From assembly GCA_002479075.1 (NCBI GenBank), contig DLLG01000001.1, forward strand, positions 62,001-126,000: DNA of 64,000 nt, in the 5' to 3' direction. Below the pieces are notes generated by a model that worked only from the letters and a program-made list of their open reading frames with translations, was not told where the DNA came from and did not search any database. The translations under genes and the position numbers were made by a program. This DNA comes from Clostridiales bacterium UBA7568. GTDB lineage: Bacteria > Bacillota > Clostridia > Oscillospirales > CAG-272. The first letter of the stretch is position 1, and every line of letters begins with the position of its first letter. This document shows positions 1-7,618 of this stretch, one piece after another.

Positions 1-397
1 CAGGGAGAATATAGACATTATAGTTCATATAGTTGCCGTCTTCCGTTACGGAGAGGAGGTAAAACCCCCGTGACACAAGGCGCGCGTTTTTTCCGTCGTG
101 CTCGGCAACCATTTCTACACCCTCGGTCGTTATCAGCTCGTCTATTTCAGATTGAGAAAAAGGTTCGCCGGAGTAAATTATTTTGTCCAGCGTCGGGACA
201 AAGGCGATGTCGCCACCGCCCTGACTTCTGTTAAAAATGTCAGCCCTTGCGGCGGCGAATATTCCCGTTATAACTATTGCAATCGCCGCGCAAGCCGCCA
301 GAATTTTGACAGAAGGAAACATTTTTTGCGTTTTTTTGATTTTTGAGGCAGAGAGGTCCGCCTCGCCGATCGCTCTGAAAAGCTCTTCTTTTTTCAT
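1..397 (-). CDS. Anti-sigma-factor-like membrane protein (partial, 3' end outside window)
   Basis: The reverse-strand frame opens at an ATG at 397 and runs off the left edge, giving about 132 residues. The product has a charged cytoplasmic N-terminus of about 28 residues (begins MKKEELFRAIGEADL), one hydrophobic segment at residues 30-50 (ILAACAAIAIVITGIF), then an outside domain rich in polar residues. Its start overlaps the stop codon of the ECF sigma gene by an ATGA, so the two are translationally coupled. A single-span protein directly behind an ECF sigma factor is the usual layout of a membrane anti-sigma factor that holds its sigma partner until an envelope signal arrives. No ZAS-type HxxxCxxC zinc motif is visible in the N-terminus, so it belongs to another anti-sigma class, or the role is inferred from position only. 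Confidence 0.6.
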   Translation of the reverse strand, partial: MKKEELFRAIGEADLSASKIKKTQKMFPSVKILAACAAIAIVITGIFAAARADIFNRSQGGGDIAFVPTLDKIIYSGEPFSQSEIDELITTEGVEMVAEHDGKNARLVSRGFYLLSVTEDGNYMNYNVYILP

Positions 398-948
398 ATG
401 GTATATCCTTTCTCACAGAGGTATGCTTTAAGTTTTTTTCTTGTTCGGGAGAGAACGGCGGAAACGCTGTTCTCGCTCATCAAGCGCTTTTTTGCTATCT
501 GTCTGACGGAAAAGCCGAAATAGTATCTTCCGGCAAAAATATCTCTTTCGCGCGACGAAAGCGATGAAAGAAAGGCGGTTATCGTCTCGCCGAGCTCTTT
601 TTGAGAATATTCAGATTCCGTATCGGTAACCGAGGGAATACATTCTTCAAGCTCGCCGAGGAGCGCTTCAAATTCGCCCCGCTTTTGCGCGTGTGATTTT
701 TCGTACATGTCAAAAGCGAGATTTCTCGTAATTTTTGCGAGAAAGAGCTTCAGTACAGACGGTTTTGCCGGAGGTATGCTGTTCCAAGCCCGAAGCCAAG
801 TGTCATTTACACATTCGCGGCTGTCCTCGTCGTTTCCGAGAATATTGTTTGCGACGGCAAAGCAATATTTCCCGTATTTATCGCTTGAGGCGGAGATCGC
901 CTTTTCGTCGCGGGCAAGGTACATAGAAACGATTTTTTCGTCATTCAA
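394..948 (-). CDS. ECF-type RNA polymerase sigma factor
   Basis: This 184-residue protein has the two-domain plan of an extracytoplasmic-function sigma factor: region 2 in the first half (NDTWLRAWNSIPP, the -10 recognition part) and region 4 in the second half (SSRERDIFAGRYYFGFSVRQ then a helix-turn-helix SENSVSAVLSRTRKKLKAYL, the -35 part). I chose the TTG at 948 because a GGGGGTG Shine-Dalgarno lies seven bases upstream; the frame stays open further upstream, but nothing there resembles the family. The stop overlaps the start of the membrane protein that follows, its probable anti-sigma partner. The gene is divergent from the DUF4886 gene. A 13-bp palindrome at 975-987 lies just upstream. 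The stress it answers cannot be read from the sequence. Confidence 0.85.
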   Translation of the reverse strand: MNDEKIVSMYLARDEKAISASSDKYGKYCFAVANNILGNDEDSRECVNDTWLRAWNSIPPAKPSVLKLFLAKITRNLAFDMYEKSHAQKRGEFEALLGELEECIPSVTDTESEYSQKELGETITAFLSSLSSRERDIFAGRYYFGFSVRQIAKKRLMSENSVSAVLSRTRKKLKAYLCEKGYTI

Positions 949-974
949 GCAAAAACACCCCCTTTTTGTCTTTT

Positions 975-987
975 GTAAGGACCTTAC
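975..987. promoter_or_regulatory. 13-bp palindrome upstream of the ECF sigma gene
   Basis: GTAAGG-A-CCTTAC is a perfect inverted repeat 27 bases before the sigma start codon, inside the divergent promoter region. It could be an operator or the foot of a leader hairpin; the sequence alone does not decide. Confidence 0.3.
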
Positions 988-1057
988 GCCATATAAGACG
1001 GAAAAAGAAAAACTTTCTGACATTATTATATCACAATTTTTAATTCGCCTGGGCGTA

Positions 1058-1086
1058 TTGACTTTTTTTCCGTTTTGAAATATAAT
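1058..1086 (+). promoter_or_regulatory. Sigma-A promoter for the DUF4886-MATE pair
   Basis: TTGACT and TATAAT are separated by exactly 17 bp, ending 35 bp before the ATG at 1122. A GAAAGGA Shine-Dalgarno follows. Confidence 0.75.
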
Positions 1087-1121
1087 ATTTCGGTAACACA
1101 AGCGAAAGGATATATGGATTT

Positions 1122-1895
1122 ATGAAGAAATCATTCAAAATACTTGCCATAGGAAACAGCTTCAGCTGCGATTCTTACGAATATCTTTACAGAGTTGCGG
1201 ACAGTATGGGGGAGAAGAACATCGTTCTCGGAAATCTCTTTATTCCCGGATGTACCGTTGATATACACAGCGCAAATGCGCTTTACGGAGCGCCGGTCTA
1301 TCAGTATTTCAAAAACACGGACGGGCAATGGAAATCGACAATGTTCGCGACGATAGAAAAAGCCGTAAAGGAAGAGGACTGGGACGTTATCACGATGCAG
1401 CAGGGCAGCGGGTCGAGCGGTATGCCGGGGGCTTATTCGAATCTCGGACTCCTCGTTGATTGCGTAAATAAAATAAAACCGGAAAAGACAAGGCTTATGT
1501 GGCATATGACCTGGGCGTATCAGGGCGACAGCACTCACGGGCATTTTGTCCGCTATGATCACGATCAGATGAAAATGTATAATGCAATATGCTCCTGCGT
1601 GCAGGATCAGGTGCTTGCGATAAAGGATTTTTCGGGCGTTGTTCCCTCCGGCACAACAATACAGAACCTCCGCGCGGGCTATATGGGCGACACGCTGACG
1701 CGCGACGGATTTCATCTTTCGATTCCCGTCGGCAGATATGCGGCGGCGGTGACGACGTATTTCGCTATCACGGGCAAGGACGTTTCAAAGCTCCGCTGCG
1801 ACCTTTCCGGCCTCATAAGCAAAAAGGAACTTGCGGAAATAAAAATATGCGTAAAGAATGCGCTGGAAAAGCCCTTCGGCGTTACGGAGAGATAA
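1122..1895 (+). CDS. DUF4886 / SGNH-hydrolase-like protein
   Basis: The 257-residue product begins with a beta strand leading into GNSFS (residues 11-15), the block I position of SGNH/GDSL esterases with Ser13 as presumed nucleophile. Near the C-terminus is TRDGFHLSIPVGRY, which matches the DxxH block V that supplies the catalytic Asp and His. The middle has WDVITMQQGSGSSG, typical of the DUF4886 subgroup seen in gut bacteria, whose members are thought to act on acylated carbohydrates. There is no signal peptide, so it should be cytoplasmic. Its stop TAA shares a base with the ATG of the MATE gene (TAATG), so the two are coupled. Substrate is unknown. Confidence 0.75.
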   Translation: MKKSFKILAIGNSFSCDSYEYLYRVADSMGEKNIVLGNLFIPGCTVDIHSANALYGAPVYQYFKNTDGQWKSTMFATIEKAVKEEDWDVITMQQGSGSSGMPGAYSNLGLLVDCVNKIKPEKTRLMWHMTWAYQGDSTHGHFVRYDHDQMKMYNAICSCVQDQVLAIKDFSGVVPSGTTIQNLRAGYMGDTLTRDGFHLSIPVGRYAAAVTTYFAITGKDVSKLRCDLSGLISKKELAEIKICVKNALEKPFGVTER

Positions 1896-3295
1896 TGATA
1901 AAACAGTATATCGGGGATAAAAAATTTTATAAGGGTGTGCTTGCAATAGCCATACCCATAATGCTCCAGAACGGTATAACAAACTTTGTCAGCCTTCTGG
2001 ACAATATAATGATAGGTAAGGTCGGAACGCTTGAAATGTCCGGCGTTGCGATTGCAAATCAGCTTATATTTGTATTCAACCTCTGCATTTTCGGCGCTTT
2101 GTCCGGAGCGGGGATATTCGGGGCACAGTTTTACGGAAAAAACGATATTGAAGGCGTAAGAAGCACGTTCCGCTTCAAGATGATAATCTGCGTTGTGCTG
2201 GCTGTTACGGGAGGACTTGTTCTGTATTTCTTCGGAGGAGATCTTGTCGGTCTTTATCTGAAGGGAGAGGGAACGGCGGAGGATGCCGCCGCATCGCTCG
2301 GATTCGGCGTTTCGTACATAAAGATAATCATAACGACGTTTATCGTCTATGCGATAGCGCAGGCGTACGCCAGTACTCTGCGCGAGACGGGGGAAACGAT
2401 TCTGCCGATGGTGGCGGGAATAGTTGCGGTGCTGGTCAACCTTTTCCTCAACTATGTTCTCATCTACGGGCATTTCGGTGCGCCGGCAATGGGTGTTGAG
2501 GGAGCGGCGATAGCAACGGCTGTTTCCCGATTCGCGGAGCTTGGCGTTGTCGCCATTGCAACTCATACAAGAAAGAAAAAATATACTTTTGCAATCGGGC
2601 TGTATAAGACCTTCCGAATTCCGGCGGAGCTTCGCAGACAGATACTCGTCCGTGGCACGCCTCTGTTTGTAAACGAGGGTCTCTGGTCTGCGGGAATGGC
2701 TATGCTCAACCAGTGTTATTCCGTCAGAGGGCTGGACGTTGTGCCTGCGATGAACATAATGACAACGCTCTGGAACGTTATGAGCGTTGCGTTTATGGCG
2801 CTCGGATCAACTGTCGGTATCATTGTCGGACATAGGCTCGGAGCGGGGGACATCGAAGGAGCAAAGAGCGATGACAAAAAGCTCGTTGCGTTTTCGGTAT
2901 TTTCGGCGGTTCTTGTTGCAGGGCTGTATGCTGCGGCATCAAAGTTTTTCCCGCTTCTTTATAATACGACGGACGAAGTTCGGACGCTGGCTATGCAGCT
3001 GATATGCGTCGGCGCGATATTTATGCCGTTTGATGCGTTTGTTCACGCCTCGTATTTTACTCTCCGCGCAGGAGGGAAAACCTTCATAACATTTATTTTT
3101 GACAGCTTCTTCATCTGGGCGGTGTCGGTTCCTCTGGCGTACGTGCTCAGCAGATTTACCTCTATGCCGATAGTATGGCTGTATGCCTGCTGTCAGGCGT
3201 TGCAGCTGATAAAATGCGTTGTCGGCGCAATTCTCCTTAAAAAAGGCGTTTGGATACACAATATTGTTGCCGAAAACGGCAACGAGGCGGGATGA
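1895..3295 (+). CDS. MATE family efflux transporter
   Basis: A 466-residue, very hydrophobic protein with about twelve membrane spans in two similar halves. The N-terminal half has the family signature IAIPIMLQNGITNFVSLLDN followed by MIGKVGTLEMSGVAIANQ, and the second half repeats a related pattern. MATE pumps expel cationic drugs or metabolites in exchange for Na+ or H+. The ATG at 1895 overlaps the stop of the DUF4886 gene; an in-frame extension upstream lies inside that gene and is rejected. Family assignment is firm, substrate unknown. Confidence 0.93.
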   Translation: MIKQYIGDKKFYKGVLAIAIPIMLQNGITNFVSLLDNIMIGKVGTLEMSGVAIANQLIFVFNLCIFGALSGAGIFGAQFYGKNDIEGVRSTFRFKMIICVVLAVTGGLVLYFFGGDLVGLYLKGEGTAEDAAASLGFGVSYIKIIITTFIVYAIAQAYASTLRETGETILPMVAGIVAVLVNLFLNYVLIYGHFGAPAMGVEGAAIATAVSRFAELGVVAIATHTRKKKYTFAIGLYKTFRIPAELRRQILVRGTPLFVNEGLWSAGMAMLNQCYSVRGLDVVPAMNIMTTLWNVMSVAFMALGSTVGIIVGHRLGAGDIEGAKSDDKKLVAFSVFSAVLVAGLYAAASKFFPLLYNTTDEVRTLAMQLICVGAIFMPFDAFVHASYFTLRAGGKTFITFIFDSFFIWAVSVPLAYVLSRFTSMPIVWLYACCQALQLIKCVVGAILLKKGVWIHNIVAENGNEAG

Positions 3296-3364
3296 TAGTG
3301 ATTGTGCAAAAAAACGACGGCTGAAAATTTGTTCAAAATGCACATAACATTTTTTGTTGAAATA

Positions 3365-3373
3365 TGTTATAAT
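3365..3373 (+). promoter_or_regulatory. Extended -10 promoter for carD
   Basis: TGTTATAAT is a perfect extended -10 (TG-n-TATAAT). The -35 position 17 bp upstream is poor, as is common with extended -10 promoters. It gives a leader of about 105 nt before the CarD start. Confidence 0.6.
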
Positions 3374-3403
3374 AGAGTCGCAGATATGTTTTGACCGGAA
3401 TTT

Positions 3404-3448
3404 GCGGCTTGCAATACGGAACCGTTTTGCGCTCTGTTTGCAAGCCGC
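3404..3448 (+). promoter_or_regulatory. Leader stem-loop upstream of carD
   Basis: GCGGCTTGCAA and TTGCAAGCCGC form a perfect 11-bp stem with a 23-nt loop, followed by TTTTG. It sits between the promoter and the Shine-Dalgarno. It could be a weak attenuator or an mRNA-stabilising 5' hairpin. Confidence 0.45.
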
Positions 3449-3487
3449 TTTTGAATTGCTTTATCAAAGGGTAAGAAAGGAGCTTTT

Positions 3488-4015
3488 ATGATACCTGTCA
3501 TTGGTGCGAACGTTGTTTACGGTGCGAGCGGAGTATGCTCTGTCATCGATATGCGGGAAGAAGATTTCGGCGGCGGAAGAAAAACTTATTATGTTCTTCG
3601 TCCCCTCGGAAAGCTCTCCGGCGGGACGGATATATTCGTTCCCGCGGATAATGAGCTCCTTCTCGGAAGAATCAAAAACGTTCTCACTCCGCAGGAAATA
3701 TACGAGCTTATCGATGTAGCCTCTGAGGAACAGCCCGAATGGATAGACGATAACAGAGCGCGCTCTGCAAAATTCGAATCGATTATTTCGCGCGGCGACA
3801 GAAAAGAGATCGTTGCTATGACAAAAGCCACATACAACAAAAAGCGCGAGCTTGCGAAGTGCGGCAAAAAGATGAGCATAGCCGACGAACGCTTTATACG
3901 CGCGGCGGAGAAAATACTTTTTGATGAATTTGCCTTTGCGCTTGAGATCGAACAGCACGAGGTTCTCCCCTTTATCACAAAGCAGATAACCTGCAAAGAA
4001 AAACAGCCTGTATAA
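3488..4015 (+). CDS. CarD-like RNA polymerase-binding regulator
   Basis: This 175-residue protein starts with a Tudor-like RNA-polymerase-interaction domain (residues 5-60, VIGANVVYGASGVCSVIDM, then YYVLRPL) and continues into a helical, basic C-terminal domain, the plan of the CarD/CdnL family. CarD binds the beta subunit of RNA polymerase and stabilises the open complex, particularly at rRNA promoters. The length suits the family (about 160-170). The ATG follows an AAGAAAGGAGC ribosome site. It is monocistronic, with its own promoter, a stem-loop leader and a strong terminator shared with pepT. Confidence 0.9.
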   Translation: MIPVIGANVVYGASGVCSVIDMREEDFGGGRKTYYVLRPLGKLSGGTDIFVPADNELLLGRIKNVLTPQEIYELIDVASEEQPEWIDDNRARSAKFESIISRGDRKEIVAMTKATYNKKRELAKCGKKMSIADERFIRAAEKILFDEFAFALEIEQHEVLPFITKQITCKEKQPV

Positions 4016-4020
4016 ATTTA

Positions 4021-4052
4021 AAGGTCTCCGCCGTCCGGCGGAGACCTTGTAT
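4021..4052. terminator. Bidirectional terminator between carD and pepT
   Basis: A perfect 12-bp stem (AAGGTCTCCGCC / GGCGGAGACCTT) with a GTCC loop lies between the two convergent stops, with a T-rich run on the plus side. Confidence 0.85.
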
Positions 4053-4053
4053 T

Positions 4054-5286
4054 TTACATTTTCATTTTTCCCTGATCTGCGGCGTTCAGAATTATCGATG
4101 TCAGAATATCGGATATTGTTTCCATTGCCTCGCAGGAAGCGAATTCAAATCTTGAATGGAAGTTTTCGCCGCCCGTGCAGAGGTTGGGACAGGGAAGACT
4201 CATAAACGAGAGACGGGCGCCGTCCGTGCCGCCGCGGATGGGAACAATCTTCGGCGTTACGCCGTTGTCAGCCATAGCTGTTTTTGCGCGGTCAATTATA
4301 AACATATTTGGCTCGATTTTTTCCTTCATATTATAATATGAATCCGAGATCGAAAGTTCGATTGTGCCATCGCCGTATTTTCTGTTCAGAGCGTCCGCGA
4401 TTTCGGCAAACTGCGCCTTTTTTGCCTCGAATTTTGCTCTGTCGTGGTCGCGGATTATATAGCGCAGCTCGGCTTTTTCAATTCCTCCGGAGATGGACGA
4501 AAGATGATGAAATCCTTCATAGCCTTCCGTTTTTTCCGGAACCTCGTCTGCCGGAAGCATAGCGTTGAATTCGCAGGCGATAGTCGATGCGTTCTTCATC
4601 TTATCCTTTGCGGAGCCGGGGTGAATCGATACGCCGTTTACCTTTATATGCGCGCCTGCGGCGTTGAAATTTTCATATTCGAGCTCTCCGAGGGCGCCGC
4701 CGTCAACGGTATATGCGTAGTCCGCGGCAAAGCCGGCAACATCAAAATGATTTGCCCCTCTGCCGATCTCTTCGTCCGGCGTGAAGCCTATTTTAACGGT
4801 GCCGTGAGGCTTGCCGGATTCAATTATCTTTTCGATAGCCGTCATTATCTCGGCAATACCGGCTTTATCGTCGGCTCCGATGAGAGTTGTACCGTCGGAG
4901 ACGATTATATGCTGACCTTTGTAATTTTCAAGATACGGATAATCCGAAATGCGCATAACGATGTTTTCCTTTTCATTGAGAACGATGTCGCCGCCGCGGT
5001 AGTCAACTATGCGTGCTTTTATATCGGTGTCGGACGCTTCGGGAGAGGTGTCCATATGCGATATGAAGCCGATTGTGTTTATTTCTTTATCGCAGTTTGA
5101 GGGAAGAGTGGCGTAGACGTAGCCGCAGGAATCGACTTTGGCGTCGGAAAGTCCGAGCCCTTTCAGCTCTTTGCAGAGCTCCTCTGCAAGACGGAGCTGC
5201 TTTTTCGTGCTGGGGACGGTCTCGCTGCTCTCATCTGACATTGTCGGATATGAAATGTAACTCAAAAATCTTTCATATGCTTTCAT
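4054..5286 (-). CDS. pepT: Peptidase T (tripeptide aminopeptidase)
   Basis: This 410-residue cytoplasmic M20-family metallopeptidase removes N-terminal residues from tripeptides and supports peptide use as an amino-acid source. Visible zinc and catalytic motifs are HMD (His77, Asp79), GADDKAG (bridging Asp), TPDEEIGRGA (catalytic Glu and zinc Glu), and FHSRFEF near the C-terminus (final His). The N-terminal RFLSYISYPTMSDE region is characteristic of PepT rather than other M20 enzymes, and the length matches the family (about 408). It is transcribed alone, convergent with carD. Confidence 0.95.
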   Translation of the reverse strand: MKAYERFLSYISYPTMSDESSETVPSTKKQLRLAEELCKELKGLGLSDAKVDSCGYVYATLPSNCDKEINTIGFISHMDTSPEASDTDIKARIVDYRGGDIVLNEKENIVMRISDYPYLENYKGQHIIVSDGTTLIGADDKAGIAEIMTAIEKIIESGKPHGTVKIGFTPDEEIGRGANHFDVAGFAADYAYTVDGGALGELEYENFNAAGAHIKVNGVSIHPGSAKDKMKNASTIACEFNAMLPADEVPEKTEGYEGFHHLSSISGGIEKAELRYIIRDHDRAKFEAKKAQFAEIADALNRKYGDGTIELSISDSYYNMKEKIEPNMFIIDRAKTAMADNGVTPKIVPIRGGTDGARLSFMSLPCPNLCTGGENFHSRFEFASCEAMETISDILTSIILNAADQGKMKM

Positions 5287-5412
5287 TTATTTTCAAGTCC
5301 TTTCGTGCATTTTTTCTTTTATAATATATCAAATTGGCGGCAAAATCAATAGCGCGGGAGAAATTCGGAGGGGCGAAATTAAATTAAACTGCAAAATAAT
5401 TACAAAAAAATG

Positions 5413-5441
5413 TTGACAATTCCGTTTGTTTGTGATAATAT
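5413..5441 (+). promoter_or_regulatory. Promoter for the two tRNA-Ser genes
   Basis: TTGACA and TAATAT are 17 bp apart, about 25 bp before the first mature tRNA base. Confidence 0.7.
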
Positions 5442-5466
5442 AAATGAGCCGCTTTGAGGAGAGCAC

Positions 5467-5555
5467 GGAGGGATATCGAAGTGGTCATAACGAGGCGGTC
5501 TTGAAAACCGTTTGTCCGCAAGGGCGCGTGGGTTCGAATCCCACTCCCTCCGCCA
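5467..5555 (+). tRNA. tRNA-Ser (anticodon UGA)
   Basis: The acceptor arm GGAGGGA pairs with TCCCTCC, the anticodon stem GCGGT/ACCGT encloses CTTGAAA with anticodon TGA, there is a long variable arm (class II tRNA) and a GGTTCGAATCC T-arm. The CCA tail is encoded. Reads UCN serine codons. Confidence 0.97.
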
Positions 5556-5582
5556 TTATTTTTAATATTGAAAGCAGAATTC

Positions 5583-5674
5583 GGAGAAGTACTCAAGAGG
5601 CCGAAGAGGCGCCCCTGCTAAGGGTGTAGGTCGGGTTTACCGGCGCGAGAGTTCAAATCTCTCCTTCTCCGCCA
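5583..5674 (+). tRNA. tRNA-Ser (anticodon GCU)
   Basis: The acceptor GGAGAAG pairs with CTTCTCC, the anticodon loop CTGCTAA gives anticodon GCT, a long variable arm follows, and the T-arm is AGTTCAAATCT. CCA is encoded. It reads AGC/AGU and is co-transcribed with the preceding tRNA-Ser(UGA) 27 bp upstream. Confidence 0.97.
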
Positions 5675-5680
5675 GAAAAA

Positions 5681-5708
5681 GTCGTTCGCAAAAGCGAGCG
5701 GCTTTTTT
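5681..5708 (+). terminator. Terminator of the tRNA-Ser operon
   Basis: GTCGTTCGC, AAAA loop, GCGAGCGGC (nine pairs including two G-U) followed by six T. Confidence 0.85.
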
Positions 5709-5776
5709 CATTTTTGCCGCAAATTCCCGCCGTATGCGACGACAAAAAAGCTATTTGACCGGTGTTTTGTGAATAT

Positions 5777-5849
5777 TTCACACAGTTGTGTGAACAGAAT
5801 TGACAATTAACGGCAAAATATTGCAAATTGTGAATTGATGTTGTAAAAT
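5777..5849 (+). promoter_or_regulatory. Operator-like palindrome and promoter of the 5914 operon
   Basis: TTCACACA-GT-TGTGTGAA (5777-5794) is an 8-bp perfect inverted repeat. A promoter TTGCAA/TAAAAT with a 17-bp spacer lies at 5821-5849, so the palindrome is centred about 70 bp upstream of the likely start of transcription, an activator-like position. A second TTGACA hexamer at 5800 has no good -10 partner. Confidence 0.5.
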
Positions 5850-5913
5850 TCAGTTACAGGGGCGCATCGCAACGACGCGTTTCCTGAAAAAATATTTTTT
5901 GGAGGACATATTT

Positions 5914-6348
5914 ATGGGATTTCTTGACGGACTTAAGGCTGCCGCAAAATCAGTTGCAGCCCAGAAAAACTCATCGGGAGTTATCATCGGAGGTGCAAAC
6001 AAGGGTTGCTATGTATCTGCTGTTATTTCCGAAAAATTGGACAAAAAGACCGGAGCTCACATTGCGGAATATATCGAATCTCCGGACACGCTGAAGATCA
6101 CAAAGGCAAACGGGGAGGATGTTAAATCGTTCACCAGTGCCGACGTAAAATCATACAAGATAATCGCTTCTACACATTTGATGATGTTTATAAAGATAAA
6201 CTTCAGAAACGGCGAGGTCAGCACACTCAAGGTTGAGACTATGACAATAGAAAAGAGCACAAAAGGCGGAACGACTACAACAACTACCGTATACACGCAC
6301 GACGCAGACAATATTGTCTCCGTGCTCGCCCCCTGCGACGTTGAATGA
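5914..6348 (+). CDS. Unrecognised 144-residue protein
   Basis: I do not recognise this family. The product starts MGFLDGLKAAAKSV, lacks a signal peptide and membrane spans, and looks like a small mixed alpha/beta domain with a Thr run (residues 119-126) near the end. The start is the ATG at 5914 behind GGAGG; an earlier in-frame TTG overlaps that Shine-Dalgarno and is rejected. Its stop overlaps the start of the next gene (ATGA), so it is coupled to the zinc-ribbon membrane protein. The repeated lysine-led strands (LKITKANGEDVKSFT, YKIIASTHLMMFIKINFRNG) suggest a compact beta-barrel or PH-like domain, but that is only an impression. Confidence 0.8.
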   Translation: MGFLDGLKAAAKSVAAQKNSSGVIIGGANKGCYVSAVISEKLDKKTGAHIAEYIESPDTLKITKANGEDVKSFTSADVKSYKIIASTHLMMFIKINFRNGEVSTLKVETMTIEKSTKGGTTTTTTVYTHDADNIVSVLAPCDVE

Positions 6349-7040
6349 AGGCGATCAGGTGCCCCTTCTGCGACGCAAACGAGCTTGTTCCCGTGTCCGG
6401 AAGGACTATGAAATGCGAGTACTGCGGCTCGGTTTTCGTTCTTGAGAGCGATGAAATACCGTGTGACGTTTTGAAAGCGGATTTTGATTCAAAGAGCTTC
6501 CGCGACAGGATGATGAAATATCTGTCCGAATATCCGACAGCCCCCGCCGATATATTCGATTCAGAATTTGAAGACGTTGAAATAAAGCTGCGTCCCTTCA
6601 AAAGTGTTCATTATGATCCTAATCTTGTATATCGCAGAGAAACCCTGAATCCCGATTCAAACGCTTTTGTTCCTTACTATACAATGAGATACATATACGA
6701 AGGAAAAGGATATTATCTCGGCGCATACGGAATAGGGCTTACAAAGTCATACGGGGTACCGCCCGATGTCACAGAGAAGATTTCAAAATCCGTTCTTAGG
6801 CGGATAGGAAATGACAGAATAGGCGTTCTGGCTCTCATTCTCGGTACGCTTTCCCTGGTGTGCAGTTTCAGCCTCACCTCGGTCTTTCTCGGGATAGTTG
6901 CTTTGGCGCTCCTCGCCGTAGGCGGGGTCATAACTTATCTGTTTTATCAGAAGTACAAAGCAGAAAAGCTGAAAGAACTCGTGAAAAACAGCGCAGAACG
7001 AAAAAAGAAATACGCAGAGATGTTTGGAAAAGATCAGTGA
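6345..7040 (+). CDS. Zinc-ribbon membrane protein
   Basis: The 231-residue product opens with a zinc ribbon, CPFCD at residues 6-10 and CEYCGS about 15 residues later, continues with a soluble region of about 130 residues, then has two closely spaced membrane segments (IGVLALILGTLSLVCSF and VFLGIVALALLAVGG) and a highly charged Lys/Glu tail. It should be anchored in the membrane with the ribbon in the cytoplasm. It is coupled to the upstream unknown gene by a 4-bp overlap and followed by a strong terminator, so the two form a bicistronic unit. No enzymatic motif is visible. Confidence 0.8.
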   Translation: MKAIRCPFCDANELVPVSGRTMKCEYCGSVFVLESDEIPCDVLKADFDSKSFRDRMMKYLSEYPTAPADIFDSEFEDVEIKLRPFKSVHYDPNLVYRRETLNPDSNAFVPYYTMRYIYEGKGYYLGAYGIGLTKSYGVPPDVTEKISKSVLRRIGNDRIGVLALILGTLSLVCSFSLTSVFLGIVALALLAVGGVITYLFYQKYKAEKLKELVKNSAERKKKYAEMFGKDQ

Positions 7041-7072
7041 TAAAAAGTTGCCGCTATCAAAAATAAGCAAAC

Positions 7073-7102
7073 AAAAAACAAGCCCGAAAGGGCTTGTTTT
7101 TT
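7073..7102 (+). terminator. Terminator after the zinc-ribbon membrane protein
   Basis: AAAAAACAAGCCC, GAAA loop, GGGCTTGTTTTTT: a perfect 13-bp stem ending in T's. Confidence 0.92.
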
Positions 7103-7139
7103 GTTGCGGAAAAAATATAAAAAACTTTTGCAAAACCTA

Positions 7140-7170
7140 TTGACTTTGAGTGAACTCAAAGGTGTATAAT
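7140..7170 (+). promoter_or_regulatory. MerR-type promoter with dyad in a 19-bp spacer
   Basis: TTGACT and TATAAT are 19 bp apart rather than 17, the hallmark of MerR-controlled promoters. CTTTGAG-TGAA-CTCAAAG (7144-7161) is a perfect 7-bp inverted repeat filling the spacer, exactly where a MerR dimer binds and untwists DNA. It precedes the merR gene itself, so autoregulation and control of the whole operon are expected. Confidence 0.85.
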
Positions 7171-7197
7171 GATTTCAGGTAAAGGAGGTGAGCATAG

Positions 7198-7590
7198 GTG
7201 ACGATAAAAGAAGTCGGCGAAAAATACGGAATTTCGGGAGATACTCTCAGATATTACGAGCGTATCGGTATGATACCGCCGGTTACAAGAACTTCGGGAG
7301 GAATACGGGATTATACCGAAAATGATTTGAGTTGGCTTGAACTTGTACTTTGTATGCGCGGCGCAGGACTTCCCATTGAGGCGATAATCGAATATGTAAA
7401 GCTTTATCGTATGGGAGACGAGACGTTCGCTGCGCGGCTTGCGCTTTTGCAGGATCAGAGAGAGGTGCTCATTGAGCAGAAGGAGAAGATCGAAGCTGCT
7501 CTGAACAGACTCAATTACAAAATCGCAAGATATGAAGTTGCCGTTGAAACCGGGAAACTGACCTGGAGCGGCGACGAATGCAAAAAATAA
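7198..7590 (+). CDS. MerR family regulator of the NmlR/AdhR type
   Basis: This 130-residue protein has the MerR winged helix (residues 1-70: TIKEVGEKYGISGDTLRYYE, then GLIPPV-like GMIPPV and GIRDYTENDL) and a dimerisation coiled coil (DQREVLIEQKEKIEAALNRL). A cysteine falls at residue 52 (LELVLCMRGAG), the position of the conserved sensing Cys in AdhR and NmlR, which react to aldehydes and other electrophiles. A second Cys lies four residues from the end. Start is GTG behind a full AAAGGAGGTGA. It is the first gene of a six-gene operon of reductases and a transporter subunit, which suits a thiol-based electrophile sensor. The inducer is inferred. Confidence 0.9.
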   Translation: MTIKEVGEKYGISGDTLRYYERIGMIPPVTRTSGGIRDYTENDLSWLELVLCMRGAGLPIEAIIEYVKLYRMGDETFAARLALLQDQREVLIEQKEKIEAALNRLNYKIARYEVAVETGKLTWSGDECKK

Positions 7591-7618
7591 AAAATAATAT
7601 ATGAAAGGAAAAACCATT

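Noticed and set aside
1589..1894. Upstream extension of the MATE gene
   Set aside because: It lies within the DUF4886 coding sequence in another frame and the MATE family starts at MIKQYIG.
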